From Fructilactobacillus sanfranciscensis DSM 20451 (GTDB lineage Bacteria; Bacillota; Bacilli; Lactobacillales; Lactobacillaceae), in NCBI RefSeq assembly GCF_001436035.1, contig NZ_AYYM01000010.1:1-36879 (forward strand): a stretch of DNA of 36,879 nt, given 5' to 3'. The position numbers and the translations under genes were made by a program. Positions 26,129 through 34,569 of this stretch are shown here, piece by piece; the stretch's first letter is position 1; every line of letters starts with the position of its first letter. The notes under the pieces are model-generated. The model saw nothing but the letters and a program-made list of their open reading frames with translations, did no database searches and was not told where the DNA came from.

Positions 26129-27463
26129 ATGGATAAATCTATTGAACCAAAGAACATTACTCGTTATGCTAACAACCTTAACGAGTTAGCAGATGCTAAT
26201 GTCGTACGTCGGGCCGTTACTCATAACGGTATTTTAAAATCAGCAGCTGATTATGAAGCAAACGCTACAATGGACCCAATTTTTTCAGTTGATGTTTCTA
26301 GTCAACACGTTGCTAATCAAAAACAAAGTGGAAGATGTTGGGTATTTGCTGCGCTTAATACTATGCGTACTCAAGTTGAAAACAACTTCAATGTGCCTAA
26401 AGATTTTGAATTATCACAAACATTTACATTCTTTTGGGATAAATTTGAAAAATCAAATTATTTCTTAAATAACATTATCAATACTGCTGACCAACCTTTG
26501 GACTCTCGAAAAGTTAATTTCTTATTAACTACTCCTCAACAAGATGGTGGTCAATGGGATATGCTTTGTGCCTTGATTGAAAAATATGGAATTGTTCCAA
26601 AGTCTGCTATGCCTGAGACTTACAACAGTAACATGTCTTCAGAAATCAACGCAGCTTTAAACACTCAATTGCGTCATGATGCTGTTATCTTGCGTAAATT
26701 AGTAAATGACGGTCAAAGTGAAGAAATTATTAACGCTAAACGTGATGATATGATGAATGAAATTTACCGGATGTTAGTTTTTGCTTTCGGTGTTCCAGTT
26801 GATAAATTCAACTTTGAATACCGCGATGCAGATAAAAATTATCACATTGACAAAGATTTAACTCCTAAAGATTTCTTCAAAAAATACATTAACTTAGACC
26901 TTGAAGAATACGTTTCAATTATTAACTCACCTACTGCTGATAAACCATTTAACAAAACTTACACAGTTGAAATGTTAGGTAACGTGGTTGGTGGAAGAGA
27001 CGTTAAACACTTTAACCTTCCAATTGAAAGACTAAAAGAATTAACTATCAAACAACTTCAAGCTGGAGAAACAGTTTGGTTCGGTAGTGATGTTTCAATG
27101 GACAGTGATCGTAAAGCTGGTATTTTGGATACTGATTTATATCACATTGATGATTTAATGCACACCAACAACTCATTAACTAAAGCTGAACGCCTTGATT
27201 ATGGTGAAAGTGCCATGAATCATGCCATGGTAATTACTGGTGTTGATTTAGTTGATGGTCAACCTACTAAATGGAAGGTTGAAAACAGTTGGGGCGATAA
27301 AGTTGGAGAAAAAGGTTACTTTGTGATGAGTGACGAATGGTTTAGCCAATTCGTTTACCAAATCGTAATTAACAAAAAGTACCTAAGTCCTGAAGAACGT
27401 GAACAACAAACTGAAGAACCAAAAGAATTAGCTCCTTGGGATCCAATGGGAACTCTTGCTTAA
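26129..27463 (+). CDS. pepC: Aminopeptidase C (bleomycin hydrolase family, C1B)
   Basis: 444 residues. Cytoplasmic cysteine aminopeptidase of lactic acid bacteria that trims peptides after uptake. The papain-type triad is present: C70 in QSGRCWVFAALN, H365 in NHAMVITGVD and N386 in NSWGDKVG. The C-terminal tail APWDPMGTLA, which reaches into the active site and limits the enzyme to aminopeptidase action, is intact. A TATAAT at 26090-26095 and GGGAGG upstream of the ATG point to its own promoter. PepG and PepE are related endopeptidases; the tail favours PepC. Confidence 0.95.
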   Translation: MDKSIEPKNITRYANNLNELADANVVRRAVTHNGILKSAADYEANATMDPIFSVDVSSQHVANQKQSGRCWVFAALNTMRTQVENNFNVPKDFELSQTFTFFWDKFEKSNYFLNNIINTADQPLDSRKVNFLLTTPQQDGGQWDMLCALIEKYGIVPKSAMPETYNSNMSSEINAALNTQLRHDAVILRKLVNDGQSEEIINAKRDDMMNEIYRMLVFAFGVPVDKFNFEYRDADKNYHIDKDLTPKDFFKKYINLDLEEYVSIINSPTADKPFNKTYTVEMLGNVVGGRDVKHFNLPIERLKELTIKQLQAGETVWFGSDVSMDSDRKAGILDTDLYHIDDLMHTNNSLTKAERLDYGESAMNHAMVITGVDLVDGQPTKWKVENSWGDKVGEKGYFVMSDEWFSQFVYQIVINKKYLSPEEREQQTEEPKELAPWDPMGTLA

Positions 27464-27477
27464 ATAAATACGAAACT

Positions 27478-27516
27478 AGGTACCGATAACTTAAATTTGT
27501 TATTAGTACCTTTTTT
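27478..27516 (+). terminator. Terminator of pepC
   Basis: Hairpin AGGTAC..ATAAC / GTTAT..GTACCT with a small internal loop, followed by six T. Confidence 0.8.
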
Positions 27517-27520
27517 AGTG

Positions 27521-27560
27521 AAACAAAAAGCACTTGAATTCAGCAGAATTCGAGTGCTTT
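27521..27560 (-). terminator. Terminator of the DUF916 protein gene
   Basis: Hairpin with 15-base arms (AAAGCACTCGAATTC / GAATTCAAGTGCTTT on the minus strand; one mismatch) around a four-base loop, followed by T on the minus strand. Confidence 0.85.
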
Positions 27561-27571
27561 CTTATTGATTT

Positions 27572-28624
27572 TTATTTTTCTAAACCTTCACGTCGATTAC
27601 GAATTTTTAATAACCACCGGATTAACCCAATAATCAAACCGAATAAAATAATTACACTAATTATAAATAGCCAAGGAATTGAATGAGTAACTTTTGCATT
27701 TAAAACAATTGCATCCCGAACTGAAACTGTAAAATTTTTTTCTAAAAAACAAGTTTCACCTTTTACACCTAATTGTGGATCGGTACTTTTGATTTTAACT
27801 TTCATAGTATAAGCGCCGGGCGTAATTCTTTTAGTTAACCAAGGAATCTCAAACTTAAATTGACTATTTGGTGCAATTTGTCCATCAACTCGTGATGCTT
27901 TGGCAACAACATCATTAGTTCCTTTTTTAACCACCGTGCCTTTATAGTTAATTTGAGATAACATATCTGGATGATTATTAGTAATCATCGCATCAACCAT
28001 ATTATGCTTATACGTAGTGTCAACTTTAACTTTTTTCATAGCAATATTAGGAGAAGATGTTCCTTTGTTAATCCTGATTGCGATTGGATAAGCTATCTTT
28101 TTAGCATGATTAGGTTGGGCAACAATATAAATTCCACCTAGAATAGTTCCGTTAAAATTTTTAAACATTTCATTACTAGGAGTTTGAATATGAAAATTTA
28201 ACTCGCGACTCTCGCCTGGCTTTAATGTAATCTTATTTTCATTAACATCATTGGCCGTTACGATTTGTTTAAAGTCGAATAAGTTCTTAACTGATTTACC
28301 TTTGCCATCATAACTAATTTTAGCAACTTTAGACGTAGTTGCTTGGTTTATGCTAGTCGTGAAATCAACTTTTTGATCATGACTTGGATTAGTTACTTTA
28401 ATGACCAAATCTTGATTAATTTGATCTTGTTTATTAAGTCGAAAATCAAAAAAATTACTATTATTATTTTGAAATTTCAAATTTTTTGTTTGTGGTTCAA
28501 CTTTTAATGTATCATTTTGCGATACGTTTTCCGCCTTACTAGTGGATTGAAAAGTTACAAATGATCCAACAAAGCTCAGTAAAAGTAATAATAAAAATGT
28601 TACTTTTTTTAATTTTTTAAGCAT
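27572..28624 (-). CDS. DUF916/DUF3324 cell-surface protein (WxL-interacting type)
   Basis: 350 residues from the ATG at 28624, which has GGAG seven bases upstream; the ATG at 28636 overlaps that site and is rejected. An N-terminal signal peptide (basic KKLKK, then a leucine-rich core) leads into an extracellular region with two immunoglobulin-like domains: DUF916 (about 30-160) and DUF3324 (about 165-300). A membrane helix (about 317-338, IPWLFIISVIILFGLIIGLI) with a basic tail anchors it. Such proteins bind peptidoglycan and WxL-domain proteins and are normally encoded beside them; here no WxL protein gene is nearby. Transcribed alone. Confidence 0.88.
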   Translation of the reverse strand: MLKKLKKVTFLLLLLLSFVGSFVTFQSTSKAENVSQNDTLKVEPQTKNLKFQNNNSNFFDFRLNKQDQINQDLVIKVTNPSHDQKVDFTTSINQATTSKVAKISYDGKGKSVKNLFDFKQIVTANDVNENKITLKPGESRELNFHIQTPSNEMFKNFNGTILGGIYIVAQPNHAKKIAYPIAIRINKGTSSPNIAMKKVKVDTTYKHNMVDAMITNNHPDMLSQINYKGTVVKKGTNDVVAKASRVDGQIAPNSQFKFEIPWLTKRITPGAYTMKVKIKSTDPQLGVKGETCFLEKNFTVSVRDAIVLNAKVTHSIPWLFIISVIILFGLIIGLIRWLLKIRNRREGLEK

Positions 28625-28668
28625 ATTTTTCTCCATTCAATCAACAAACTACAAAAGTAAATTAGCAG

Positions 28669-28697
28669 TTTATACATATTATGGTAATAATTTACAA
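28669..28697 (-). promoter_or_regulatory. Probable promoter of the DUF916 protein gene
   Basis: Minus-strand TTGTAA (28692-28697), 17-base spacer, TATAAA (28669-28674), 45 bases before the preferred start. Confidence 0.6.
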
Positions 28698-28721
28698 TTT
28701 TTAACCATTTTTTAATACAAC

Positions 28722-29393
28722 CTAATTTAAGATTTCCTTTTTCAAAATCCGTAAATCGTGATCTAAAGTATAAATGATTGGTTCTGCATTACCTACTTCA
28801 ACCCCATCGATTCCTAAATCATCGATGTTCTCAAGATACTTAATTAAAGCTCGTAAAGAACTTCCATGAGCAATAACCAATTGATTATGGTTATTCATCA
28901 AACGAGGAGCAATTTCATCAATCCAATAAGGTACTAAACGTTGATAGGCCATTTTTAAACTTTCAGCCCGTGGTTCATCAATTCCAGCATCATGATAACG
29001 TCGCAAATCAGGCACCACTTCTAATCTTGGAGGAACTGCTTCAAAACTGCGTCGCCACATCATAAACTGCTCATCACCGACTTCAGCACGAACTTTTTGT
29101 TTGTTTTGACCACGCAATGCTCCGTAATGACGCTCATTTAAACGCCAAGTTTTATGTTGTGGAATCCAAAGCTGATTAATTTCGCTCAAAACAATGTTTT
29201 CTGAGATAATCGCACGCTTTAAATATGATGTATGGGCATCATCAAACTTAATTTGCAATTCATTTAGTTTGCGACCAGCTTCATGAGCCTCTCGTCTTCC
29301 CTCATCTGTTAAGGGAACATCACTCCAGCCAGTAAAAGTGTGGTTATAATTGGCAACACTTTCTCCATGTCGCATCAAAACTAACTTACTCAT
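28722..29393 (-). CDS. Phosphoglycerate mutase family protein (dPGM-like paralogue)
   Basis: 223 residues from the ATG at 29393, with GAGG 8 bases upstream; a longer frame to 29423 lacks a site. Histidine-phosphatase superfamily: [19 protein letters not shown] (5-23) with the phospho-accepting histidine, [12 protein letters not shown], and [14 protein letters not shown] with the second histidine. It resembles 2,3-bisphosphoglycerate-dependent mutases ([14 protein letters not shown]). The stretch before ESL is several residues shorter than in housekeeping GpmA and YGDL reads YGAL, so it may be a paralogue of different activity. Confidence 0.82.
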   Translation of the reverse strand: MSKLVLMRHGESVANYNHTFTGWSDVPLTDEGRREAHEAGRKLNELQIKFDDAHTSYLKRAIISENIVLSEINQLWIPQHKTWRLNERHYGALRGQNKQKVRAEVGDEQFMMWRRSFEAVPPRLEVVPDLRRYHDAGIDEPRAESLKMAYQRLVPYWIDEIAPRLMNNHNQLVIAHGSSLRALIKYLENIDDLGIDGVEVGNAEPIIYTLDHDLRILKKEILN

Positions 29394-29511
29394 GTAATCA
29401 ACCTCGCTGACTCTTTTATCCATTACTAACTATTGTAGCATATCTAAGCCCTTTATTTAATCATTCGTCTTGCTGTAAAAAAATAAATTTACTTAAATTT
29501 TTTAAGATTTT

Positions 29512-29540
29512 AAGACAGAAGTTTAGCATTAAACTATAAT
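29512..29540 (+). promoter_or_regulatory. Probable promoter of the LCP gene
   Basis: Perfect TATAAT (29535-29540), with a weak -35 AAGACA (29512-29517) at a 17-base spacing. Confidence 0.55.
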
Positions 29541-29575
29541 AAGAAAAAGCTTAATACATAACAGAAGGACTTATC

Positions 29576-30766
29576 ATGGCAGAAAATGAAAATAATAATT
29601 TTACCCCTAAACGACGTTCTGGAACAAATCATTTTATTAATGATCCCAAAAAATTTAGTTATAATAAAAAAAATAATCATTTAAAATCAAATAATTATCA
29701 ACCCAAAAACTTTTCAACTCGATCAAATGAAATTGAATATCATCCAATTAATTGGACCATTCTTGTAATTTTATTAATTATTATGATAATTGGCTTAATT
29801 TTTGGCTATCAGCAATATAATAAAGCACGTGATACCTTTGGTGATACTTACATGGCATCCCGAAGTTCTCGAAATGTTTCTAAAATTTTAAAAGAACGAA
29901 AACCATTCTCAATTCTTTTAATGGGGACAGATACCGGAGCATTAGGAAGAAAAGACAAAGGTCGAACTGATTCACTAATTGTTGCAACGGTTAATTCTAA
30001 AACAAATACGACAAAACTAGTTAGTATCCCCCGTGATACTAAAGTTGTTGTTCCAGGAGATCGAATGCCATATGAAAAAATTAATGCAGCTTATACAATT
30101 GGAGGGCCTGATTCAGCAACCGAAGTCGCTAGTAAATTATTGAATGTTCCCATTGACTTTTACGGAGTTGTCAATATGGGTGGTATCAAAAAAATGGTTA
30201 ATGCTGTCGGCGGGGTTGATATTACCCCTAACCTAACCTTTAATTACGAAGGAATCAGTGTTAAAAAAGATAAAAAAGAACATATGACTGGTCAAACAGC
30301 ACTTCAATATACTCGAATGCGGTATCAAGATCCTCTTGGTGACTATGGACGTCAAATTCGGCAAAGAGAAGTATTAGAACAGATTTTAAAAAATGGTTTG
30401 AAAATTTCATCAGTTACTAAATATAGTGACATTTTAAAATCATTAGATGGAAACATTCTCACCAATTTGTCTTTTGAAGATATGATGACGGCTGGTTCCG
30501 CATATCGTGGAGCAACTAAAAACCTTCAAGAAGATACTCTTCAATGTGACAACGCTACAGTTGATGGTGTCAGTTATCAAGTAGCACCGAATGGTGAATT
30601 GTTAAAAATTTCAAATGAGCTTCGTGAATCGCTTGGTTTAAAAAAATCTCCCACCCTTACAAAAGATCAAAAACACATTAATTCAAATAGCGGATCTAGC
30701 TCTGATGACAGTATTTTTACTGACAATACTAGCGTTAATAATAACGACGAATTAGTTTCAAATTAA
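29576..30766 (+). CDS. LytR-CpsA-Psr (LCP) family cell-wall glycopolymer ligase
   Basis: 396 residues. LCP proteins transfer teichoic acids or polysaccharides from lipid carriers to peptidoglycan outside the membrane. Structure: a basic, Asn-rich cytoplasmic N-terminus (1-59), one membrane helix (about 60-78), then the LCP domain starting at ILLMGTDTG (about 113). Conserved charged residues are present: GRTDSLIVATV, SIPRDT, and the block TGQTALQYTRMRYQDP...DYGRQIRQREVL that binds the pyrophosphate lipid. The last 50 residues are Ser/Asn/Asp-rich and disordered. AGAAGGA precedes the ATG. Monocistronic, with its own terminator. Confidence 0.92.
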   Translation: MAENENNNFTPKRRSGTNHFINDPKKFSYNKKNNHLKSNNYQPKNFSTRSNEIEYHPINWTILVILLIIMIIGLIFGYQQYNKARDTFGDTYMASRSSRNVSKILKERKPFSILLMGTDTGALGRKDKGRTDSLIVATVNSKTNTTKLVSIPRDTKVVVPGDRMPYEKINAAYTIGGPDSATEVASKLLNVPIDFYGVVNMGGIKKMVNAVGGVDITPNLTFNYEGISVKKDKKEHMTGQTALQYTRMRYQDPLGDYGRQIRQREVLEQILKNGLKISSVTKYSDILKSLDGNILTNLSFEDMMTAGSAYRGATKNLQEDTLQCDNATVDGVSYQVAPNGELLKISNELRESLGLKKSPTLTKDQKHINSNSGSSSDDSIFTDNTSVNNNDELVSN

Positions 30767-30774
30767 TTAAAATT

Positions 30775-30803
30775 CATCTGCAATTTTGCAGGTGTTTTTT
30801 TTT
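30775..30803 (+). terminator. Terminator of the LCP gene
   Basis: Hairpin CATCTGCAA/TTGCAGGTG with G-U pairing, then ten T. Confidence 0.85.
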
Positions 30804-30810
30804 CTGCAAA

Positions 30811-30846
30811 ATAAAAAGCAGTTCTCATAAGAGAACTGCTTTTTCT
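30811..30846 (-). terminator. Terminator of tRNA-Leu
   Basis: Perfect 14-base arms at 30813-30826 and 30831-30844 (AAAAGCAGTTCTC core) with a four-base loop. On the minus strand it follows the tRNA by 11 bases. The A/T symmetry would also let it work on the plus strand as a second stop for the LCP transcript. Confidence 0.88.
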
Positions 30847-30857
30847 ACTGCTATTAA

Positions 30858-30943
30858 TGCGGCCAAGAAGATTCGAACTTCCACCGGGAAAACTCCCGAC
30901 AAGATCCTTAATCTTGCGCGTCTGCCAATTCCGCCATGGCCGC
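30858..30943 (-). tRNA. tRNA-Leu with anticodon AAG
   Basis: 86 nt on the minus strand. Acceptor stem GCGGCCA/TGGCCGC with discriminator A; D arm GCGGAATTGGCAGACGC; anticodon stem CAAGA/TCTTG enclosing the loop TTAAGGA, so positions 34-36 read AAG; a long variable arm (CGGGAG...CCCGG); T arm GGAAG-TTCGAAT-CTTCT. The long variable arm and A73 fit leucine. No CCA is encoded. AAG decodes CUU, and after A34-to-inosine editing also CUC and CUA. Bacteria seldom use A34 outside tRNA-Arg(ACG), so this is notable beside tadA. Confidence 0.93.
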
Positions 30944-31002
30944 ATATGTAACAGTATTTAGTATATCAACAAATCATAAATAACGCAATACAAATCTTAA
31001 AA

Positions 31003-31440
31003 TCAATTAGTGTGAATCAATTGTAATTTTCCGCGACACTTACTGCATACATATCTTTTAGTATCAATTCGACGTTGCCTTTGGTACTTTAGACCACACT
31101 TAGAACATTGATATTCGTATTTATAATTACGTTCAACTCGCGGTGCGTAACGACTACCGCCTACTTGATGTAATAATCGTTTAAATGACACTGTATTATG
31201 TTTACCAGAATGACCATTCATATGAAGATGATAGTGGACTAATTCGTGTTTAATAATTCCCACCAAAACTTCTTGTTGACTAGCCATTTTGGGATTGATA
31301 TCAATGTTGTGGTCTTTAAGATGATAGCGACCCCCGGTTGTTTTTAACCGACGATTAAAATATGCACGGTGTGAAAACGGACGTTTAAAAAATTCTAATG
31401 ATATATTTTCCACTAAATTTTGTAATTCTTGATCATTCAT
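31003..31440 (-). CDS. SprT-like zinc-binding protein
   Basis: 145 residues. The metallopeptidase-like motif HELVHYHLH (65-73) is followed by a C-terminal zinc ribbon (C112, C115, C132, C135). This matches the Firmicutes SprT-like family (YdcK of Bacillus), placed near tex as here. In eukaryotes the related Spartan domain cuts DNA-protein crosslinks; the bacterial role is not known. It begins 57 bases downstream of tex and may be on the same transcript. Confidence 0.9.
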   Translation of the reverse strand: MNDQELQNLVENISLEFFKRPFSHRAYFNRRLKTTGGRYHLKDHNIDINPKMASQQEVLVGIIKHELVHYHLHMNGHSGKHNTVSFKRLLHQVGGSRYAPRVERNYKYEYQCSKCGLKYQRQRRIDTKRYVCSKCRGKLQLIHTN

Positions 31441-31497
31441 ATTTACTCCTAGTCAATTTTTTTATAACCAAAGATAAATACGTGTTTAATTTTTATA

Positions 31498-33666
31498 TCA
31501 TTCCGGTTCTATCATAGATAATTGGATTCGTTTCCGATCTATATCAACTGACAGTACCCAAACATCTACAATATCACCAACTGAAACAATCATTGCTGGA
31601 TCTTTAATGAATTTATTACTCATGTGTGAAATATGAACTAAGCCATCTTGCTTTACACCAACATCCACAAACGCCCCAAAATCAATTACATTACGAACCG
31701 TTCCTTGTAATTTCATTCCAGGCTTTAAATCATCAATTTTCATTACATCTGATTTCAATAATGGTGCAGGCATTTGATCACGTAAATCACGTCCTGGATT
31801 TTTTAATCCGTTTAGCAAATCAACTGTTAGTTGTTCATCTAAATCTAGTTTATTTGCTAATTCACTTGGATTAACATTATTTAGACTTTGAATAGCTACA
31901 TCCGTCCCTAATTGATCAACTGATAAATCAAGTGCTTGTAAAATAGATTGGGCTTGATCATAACTCTCAGGATGAATATCAGTATTATCTAGTGGATTAT
32001 TACCACCAATAATCCGTAAAAATCCAACCGATTGTTCATAGGCTTTGGGTCCAAGTCGTTTTACCTTTTTTAGTTGTTTCCGATTTGTAAAACTACCATT
32101 TTCTTCTCGATAATCAACAATATTTTGTGAAATTGCTGCTGATAATCCAGAAATATGTTCCAGTAATTCAACACTCGCTGTATTCAAGTTTACTCCAACT
32201 TGGTTAACCGCTGTTTCTACTACTCGATCTAGTTGTTTATCTAAATGTGTCTCTGAAACATCATGCTGATACTGACCAACTCCAACTGCTTTTGGATCAA
32301 TTTTAATTAATTCGGCTAATGGATCTTGCAAACGCCGACCAATACTAATGGCGGAACGTTCCTCAACATATAAATCTGGGAATTCTTTTCGTGCATTGGA
32401 ACTAGCAGAATAAACGGAAGCTCCTGATTCATTCACAATCACATAGTGAACTGGAAACTCAATTGCCTTGAGTGCATCTGCTACAAATAATTCGGACTCA
32501 CGTGACGCGGTTCCATTCCCAATCGCCACCATTTCAACATGATATTGATTAATTAAATCGATGAATTGTTGTTTAGCGTGAGCAATTTTTGCTTCACTAG
32601 CTGGCTTAGTTGCGAAAATAATTTGTTTATGCAAAAATTTACCATTTTTATCCATAATGGCTAATTTACATCCAGTTCGATAAGCGGGGTCAAAACCTAG
32701 AGTTACCTTTCCTTTAATTGGTGCTTGCATTAAAAGATGATAAAGATTTTTTCCAAAAACTTCAATGGCGTGTTCCTCAGCAGTTTCCGTCAATTTTGCT
32801 TGAACATCACGAGTAATTGCTGGCCGAATTGATTTTCGATAGGCTTCTTTAACTGCATCTGCGACAAAGTCAGCTACTGACCCCATATGTTTGCCAATTA
32901 CCGTAAAGTTTAAGTATTTCAAAATAACATCTTCGTTAACATCAATTTTAACTTGTAAAATCTTTTGTTTTTTCCCACGGTTAATCGCTAGCACCCGAAA
33001 AGAAGGAATTGTTTTAATGGTTTCAGAAAAGTCATAGTAATTTGCATAAACTTGATTTTCATCAAGTTCATCCGCCTTACTTTTCAACTTAGTCACAATT
33101 AATCCATTTTTTTCCGTGTAATTTCGAATCCATTCACGAAAAATTGCTACATCAGCAACTGATTGAGTAATAATATCAGCTACCCCACTTAAAACTTCGG
33201 TAACGTCATTCAATCCAACTGCCGGATTAACGTAACTTTCAGCTAACTGTTCTGGACTTTGGCTTGGGAACTTCATCATTTGATTAGCTAACGGAGTTAA
33301 TCCCTGTTCGTCGGCAAGCATTGCTTTCGTCTTCCGTTTTTGTTTATAAGGAAGGTATAAATCTTCAACTACCTGAATATCACTAGCTGCTTTAATTTGG
33401 TTTTGTAATTGATCAGTTAATTTTCCTTGTTCTGCAATTTTGTTAATTACATCAATTTTACGATTACTAAGTTTTAATAAGCGTTGATAGGTATCTTGAA
33501 TGTCGCGAATTTGTACTTCATCAAGGCTCCCCGTTCTTTCTTTACGATAACGGGCAATAAACGGAACCGTATTACCTTCATCTAGTAACGATAAAGTTGT
33601 TTCGATTTGATGTTGGTTTATGTCAGAAAGGTCCTGACTAACTTGTTTAATAATTTCTTTTTCCAC
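31498..33666 (-). CDS. tex: RNA-binding transcription accessory protein Tex
   Basis: 722 residues, the usual size. Tex is a conserved nucleic-acid-binding protein linked to transcription. Domains in order: N-terminal helical region (VPFIARYRKERTGSLDEVQIRDI), YqgF/RuvC-like domain (VTLGFDPAYRTGCKLAIMDK near 320), helix-hairpin-helix repeats (LNTASVELLEHISGLS and following, about 495-560), and a C-terminal S1 RNA-binding domain (GMKLQGTVRNVIDFGAFVDV, about 648-667, and on). GGAGGTAAC precedes the ATG at 33666. Upstream lies nadE with a terminator between. Confidence 0.96.
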   Translation of the reverse strand: MEKEIIKQVSQDLSDINQHQIETTLSLLDEGNTVPFIARYRKERTGSLDEVQIRDIQDTYQRLLKLSNRKIDVINKIAEQGKLTDQLQNQIKAASDIQVVEDLYLPYKQKRKTKAMLADEQGLTPLANQMMKFPSQSPEQLAESYVNPAVGLNDVTEVLSGVADIITQSVADVAIFREWIRNYTEKNGLIVTKLKSKADELDENQVYANYYDFSETIKTIPSFRVLAINRGKKQKILQVKIDVNEDVILKYLNFTVIGKHMGSVADFVADAVKEAYRKSIRPAITRDVQAKLTETAEEHAIEVFGKNLYHLLMQAPIKGKVTLGFDPAYRTGCKLAIMDKNGKFLHKQIIFATKPASEAKIAHAKQQFIDLINQYHVEMVAIGNGTASRESELFVADALKAIEFPVHYVIVNESGASVYSASSNARKEFPDLYVEERSAISIGRRLQDPLAELIKIDPKAVGVGQYQHDVSETHLDKQLDRVVETAVNQVGVNLNTASVELLEHISGLSAAISQNIVDYREENGSFTNRKQLKKVKRLGPKAYEQSVGFLRIIGGNNPLDNTDIHPESYDQAQSILQALDLSVDQLGTDVAIQSLNNVNPSELANKLDLDEQLTVDLLNGLKNPGRDLRDQMPAPLLKSDVMKIDDLKPGMKLQGTVRNVIDFGAFVDVGVKQDGLVHISHMSNKFIKDPAMIVSVGDIVDVWVLSVDIDRKRIQLSMIEPE

Positions 33667-33681
33667 TCCGTTACCTCCAAT

Positions 33682-33714
33682 ATAAAAACTCCGTCATAGT
33701 AACGAAGTTTTTAG
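33682..33714 (-). terminator. Terminator of the pncB-nadE operon
   Basis: 11-base arms AAAAACTTCGT/ACGGAGTTTTT with one G-U pair and a seven-base loop, five bases past the nadE stop. The T run is part of the stem. Confidence 0.7.
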
Positions 33715-33718
33715 TTGC

Positions 33719-34558
33719 TTATTTCCAAAATGTATCATAAACCGTAATTGGTGAATGACGTTTATGTTCAGTCTTCTTGTACCAATTTTCAATGGTAGCA
33801 GCAGCTTGCTCACTAACATCTTTACCCTCTAAGAAATCATCAATCTCTTTATAGCTTACGCCCAGTGCTACTTCATCAGGAAGTGCAGGCCGGTCATCTT
33901 CTAAATCGGCAGTTGGGGTCTTTTCATAAAGCTTTTTCGGTGCGTTTAAGGCTTCTAACATTGCTCGGCCTTGTCGTTTATCTAAACGCCAAATGGGCGT
34001 AATATCAGCAGCTCCGTCACCAAATTTAGTGTAAAAACCCGTGACTGCTTCAGCAGCATGATCAGTTCCTAACACAATTCCTTGATGAGCTCCCGCAATT
34101 GCAAATTGTGCAATCATTCGTTCCCGAGCTTTAATGTTTCCTTTGTTAAAGTCTGAAATTTTATCTCCATTAGCTTCTACAGCATTCAACATTGCATCCG
34201 TTGCAGCTTTAATGTTAACCCGTTCAACTTGGTCTGCACCAATAAATTCAATGGCTGCCATCGCATCTGATTCGTCAGCTTGTTCTCCATAAGGTAAACG
34301 AACTGCGATAAATTGATATTTGTCGTTCCCAGTTTCTTTGCGAAGTTCTGACATGGCCATTTCTCCAAGTTTACCAGTTAAAGTTGAATCTTGACCACCG
34401 GAAATTCCTAACACTGCTGTTTCTAAAAAAGAATTTTTTGCAAAATATGCTTTGATAAAATCAACACTACGCCTAATTTCAACTTGTGGGTCAATTTTTG
34501 GTTGGACCTTTAAAGTTTCAATAATTTCTTTTTGAATTTGTTTTTGTTTTTCGTTCAT
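33719..34558 (-). CDS. nadE: Ammonia-dependent NAD+ synthetase
   Basis: 279 residues. Amidates deamido-NAD to NAD using ATP and ammonia. The ATP-pyrophosphatase loop SGGQDST is at 53-59; [25 protein letters not shown] is in part the second substrate-binding region, and [10 protein letters not shown] closes the protein. No glutaminase domain, as in most Firmicutes. It starts 11 bases after pncB ends, so the two form an NAD salvage operon. Confidence 0.97.
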   Translation of the reverse strand: MNEKQKQIQKEIIETLKVQPKIDPQVEIRRSVDFIKAYFAKNSFLETAVLGISGGQDSTLTGKLGEMAMSELRKETGNDKYQFIAVRLPYGEQADESDAMAAIEFIGADQVERVNIKAATDAMLNAVEANGDKISDFNKGNIKARERMIAQFAIAGAHQGIVLGTDHAAEAVTGFYTKFGDGAADITPIWRLDKRQGRAMLEALNAPKKLYEKTPTADLEDDRPALPDEVALGVSYKEIDDFLEGKDVSEQAAATIENWYKKTEHKRHSPITVYDTFWK

Positions 34559-34569
34559 AAGTAATCATC

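Noticed and set aside
30763-30945. 60-codon open frame on the minus strand over the tRNA and its terminator
   Set aside because: It is simply a reading of tRNA-Leu and its hairpin, with no ribosome site.
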